Of a stretch of 64,000 nucleotides of DNA, positions 61,995-64,000 are shown piece after piece. The DNA is from Gluconobacter sp. Dm-62 (GTDB lineage: Bacteria; Pseudomonadota; Alphaproteobacteria; Acetobacterales; Acetobacteraceae): contig NZ_JAERLY010000007.1 of assembly GCF_018256155.1 (NCBI RefSeq), positions 97,300 to 161,299 of the forward strand, read 5' to 3'. Each line of letters opens with the position of its first letter. The first letter of the stretch is position 1. Below the pieces are notes generated by a model. That model searched no databases. It was not told the origin of the DNA and worked only from the letters and a program-made list of their open reading frames with translations. The position numbers and the translations under genes are program-made.

Positions 61995-63464
61995 CTATGC
62001 CATCCAGCGGCCGACTGCCGCCATACCCAGCTTCAGAAGTTCTTCGGCCCGCTGAGGGGTGGGAGCTTCAACATATACCCGCAGTTCCGGGGCATTTCCT
62101 GACGGGCGCAGGTGGATGATGTCGCCCTTATGGAACGTGATGCGGATACCGTCCGTTTCATCGACATTCGCAACGGGACCGCAGGCTGCGACGAAACCGA
62201 GCTTCTCACTGACACCTGCAACGTCCTCACGCAACATAGCCAAGCGCTCTTCACTCTGCTTTCTCGAAATGTCTTGCAAACGATCGCTCTGTGTAAAACG
62301 CGGCGGGAGTGTTTCAAGAAGTTCCGCCACACCGCCCCGCCCCTCCCGAACAGAGGTCAGAACACAGAGCATTGGCAAGACCGCGTCCCGGGTTGGCAGG
62401 GCAGCGAGAAATTTTCCCTGACGGCTGATATCACTGGCCAGCAGGAAGCCACCATTGGCTTCGTAACCGACAGACGGAACGTTTCCCGCCTTAACGGCGT
62501 CCATCATTCCCGTCACGACGTATGGTGAGCCGATCCGGGTACGACATACGGAAGGAACAATTCCCGAAGCTTCGAGGGCTGTATTGCTGCTGACGGGTGT
62601 CGTCACTGAAGCGGCACCGAGGCTCTGTGCCGCGAGGATTCCAAGAACGTCTCCCCGAAGCCAGCGTCCATGCTGATCTGTGAGGAGAGGACGGTCTGAG
62701 TCCCCGTCTGTTGTCAGGATAGCGTCATATTCACCATTCTGCGCCCAGTCCCGTGCGAGAATGACGTCTTCCGGACGCACTGCCTCTGTATCCACGGAAA
62801 CGAACACATCCGAACGTGCCAGAGGGACAGCCTTTCCTCCCAATGCCTCGATAACAGACACCAGCACGTCCCGTCCTACGGCTGAATGCTGATAAACCCC
62901 AAGCGTCTTACCAGAGAGCGCCTTAGGACCGAAAAACTCCACGTAGCGTGCAATGTATTCCGGCAGAACGTTTGTGAGGGAAGGAAGCGTGATATCGGCC
63001 GTCAGAGCACCTTGGTCATCGAACCATCCGTGCGGGAGGCTGACGTCCTGTTCGCGCATACCGGTTTCGTCGCTTTTGAGAAATTCTCCCTTTGCCCGGT
63101 TAAACTTGATACCGTTTCGATCGCTGGGGATATGACTTCCTGTCACCATAAGTGACGGAATATCCTGCGAAAATGCATACAAGCTTAACGCGGGTGTAGG
63201 AACCAGACCGCAATTGACTGGGTTGCCCTTCATCCACACGATAGCGGCGGCACATGCCCGTAGAATACGAGGGGTGCTCGGACGCAGGTCCCCGGCAATA
63301 GCTACGGGTTTTCCGGGGCTGAATTCTCCGACTGCCTCTAAATATTTCAGATAGCCGACAGTATAAGCAAAGCAGACAGCATCCGTCATGGACATCACAA
63401 GCCCTCTTGCACCGCTTGTCCCGAACGCCACTCCTGATTGCACCATCCAGTCAGAAATCTTCAT
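61995..63464 (-). CDS. Phosphomannomutase/phosphoglucomutase family protein
   Basis: 489-residue alpha-D-phosphohexomutase. The catalytic Ser loop is TGSHIPSDRNGIKF (about 108-121), the metal loop TTDGDSDRPLL, the sugar-binding loop GYEANGGFLL and the phosphate-binding loop RPSGNAPELRVY. The N-terminal GTSGARGLV is typical. It interconverts hexose 6- and 1-phosphates, supplying GDP-mannose, UDP-glucose or related donors for the EPS. Mannose versus glucose preference cannot be read reliably. Confidence 0.92.
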   Translation of the reverse strand: MKISDWMVQSGVAFGTSGARGLVMSMTDAVCFAYTVGYLKYLEAVGEFSPGKPVAIAGDLRPSTPRILRACAAAIVWMKGNPVNCGLVPTPALSLYAFSQDIPSLMVTGSHIPSDRNGIKFNRAKGEFLKSDETGMREQDVSLPHGWFDDQGALTADITLPSLTNVLPEYIARYVEFFGPKALSGKTLGVYQHSAVGRDVLVSVIEALGGKAVPLARSDVFVSVDTEAVRPEDVILARDWAQNGEYDAILTTDGDSDRPLLTDQHGRWLRGDVLGILAAQSLGAASVTTPVSSNTALEASGIVPSVCRTRIGSPYVVTGMMDAVKAGNVPSVGYEANGGFLLASDISRQGKFLAALPTRDAVLPMLCVLTSVREGRGGVAELLETLPPRFTQSDRLQDISRKQSEERLAMLREDVAGVSEKLGFVAACGPVANVDETDGIRITFHKGDIIHLRPSGNAPELRVYVEAPTPQRAEELLKLGMAAVGRWMA

Positions 63465-63923
63465 GTATCTTCAGCCTCATGTCGTCAGGAAAATAGTTAA
63501 TGCATATATCTTCGCAAACATACATCTGCGTTATTGGACCTGATAGGGGCGGCCGGGAAAATCATGGGGAAATGTTTTCCCGCATGCGCAGAACTGTTTT
63601 TACGGCGGTGAGAGAATGCTTGTTGAGTGGATGCAGATCGTGAGTTGCTTTGGAAGGGATATATGGATCAGGTTTCTAGTAAAAAAATAGTTGAGGACGC
63701 ATAATTATTCTATTCTTTCTTCTATATTGATAAATTCATGGATTTACCAAGTGTTCGGCACCCTCTGCTGCAATCGATCCAGAATTACCGATCTGCTCAT
63801 GCATGGACATCTGTCCGATACCATTACGATCCTGTTTGAACACGGACCAAACGACAAAAGCCCTGAACGCAAAAAACGCCTTGAGCGGTGAAGCTGAGGC
63901 GTTGGATGAGATTTCGTTAAAGA
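63465..63923. other. 459-bp intergenic region between the mutase and the initiator tRNA
   Basis: Promoter side of the mutase (63465-63550), then an AT-rich segment (about 63680-63745) and the tRNA terminator (63871-63903). A 66-codon plus-strand frame starting with TTG at 63691 has no ribosome-binding site and no family signature; I do not call it. Confidence 0.6.
63871..63903 (-). terminator. Intrinsic terminator of the initiator tRNA
   Basis: On the minus strand AACGCCTCAGC pairs with GCTCAAGGCGTT (one bulge and one mismatch) around a 6-nt loop, followed by six T residues, about 20 bp past the encoded CCA end of the tRNA. Confidence 0.8.

Positions 63924-64000
<77 letters not shown>

Noticed and set aside
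63691..63891. 66-codon plus-strand frame before the tRNA
   Set aside because: TTG start without a ribosome-binding site, in an AT-rich leader, and its end lies in the tRNA terminator.

Overview
The window is a contiguous chromosomal stretch from a Gram-negative alphaproteobacterium. An acetic acid bacterium (Acetobacteraceae, Gluconobacter-like) is the most likely source. This is inferred from three large TonB-dependent receptors of one subfamily, catabolic genes rich in membrane and outer-membrane uptake functions, a Gum/Ace-type exopolysaccharide locus and moderately high GC. No species marker is present, so the genus is a guess. The window ends exactly on a complete initiator tRNA-Met gene (63924-64000, minus strand).

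Region 1 (0.2-16.3 kb) is a histidine-utilisation (hut) locus of the five-step type: HutH, HutU, HutI, HutF and HutG, with HutC (GntR-family repressor), HutD, an MFS permease and two TonB-dependent receptors. Four copies of a TGTA-N2-(T/G)ACA palindrome sit in front of hutI/hutF, hutD/hutC, hutH and the divergent pair at 15.2 kb, and look like HutC operators. The last of these ties a redoxin/prolyl-4-hydroxylase-like fusion and a possible 37-residue peptide to the hut regulon. HutH has Tyr-Leu-Thr at the positions where histidine ammonia-lyases carry the Ala-Ser-Gly triad that forms the MIO cofactor.

Region 2 (16.3-32.1 kb) holds a LuxR-type regulator, a class III aminotransferase, and a minus-strand set (NCS1 permease, amidohydrolase, FMN hydroxyacid oxidase, PuuC-like aldehyde dehydrogenase, 2-hydroxyacid dehydrogenase). 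Divergent from it runs a plus-strand operon: zinc alcohol dehydrogenase, SDR, HisD-like dehydrogenase, APH-fold kinase, second NCS1 permease and RidA. It continues into region 3 (32.2-41.3 kb): a third TonB receptor, GMC oxidoreductase, DUF1028 protein, ArgE-like deacylase, flavin monooxygenase, class II aldolase and LysR regulator. The gene set suggests stepwise uptake and oxidation of one or more amine or alcohol-bearing N-compounds; the substrate cannot be named from sequence. Inside the third receptor gene, at about 32.64 kb, the plus strand switches abruptly from C-rich to G-rich, independent of gene direction.

Region 4 (41.4-63.5 kb) is cell-surface polysaccharide: an acyltransferase, a Ser/His/Cys-rich protein, a WbsX-like protein, a Wzx-type flippase, and two divergent Wzx/Wzy-type EPS operons meeting at about 53.7 kb. 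The minus operon encodes an outer-membrane barrel, a GumB/Wza export lipoprotein, a GT4, a Wzy-like polymerase, a PAP2 phosphatase and a Sel1-repeat protein. The plus operon encodes the priming sugar-phosphate transferase, a GumC/Wzc-like protein, a GT4, a small secreted protein, two GT2 and a beta-helix protein. A phosphomannomutase/phosphoglucomutase follows. The priming transferase gene is interrupted by an in-frame amber codon where the family has a conserved Trp, 29 codons before its natural end, so EPS synthesis may be off in the sequenced strain.
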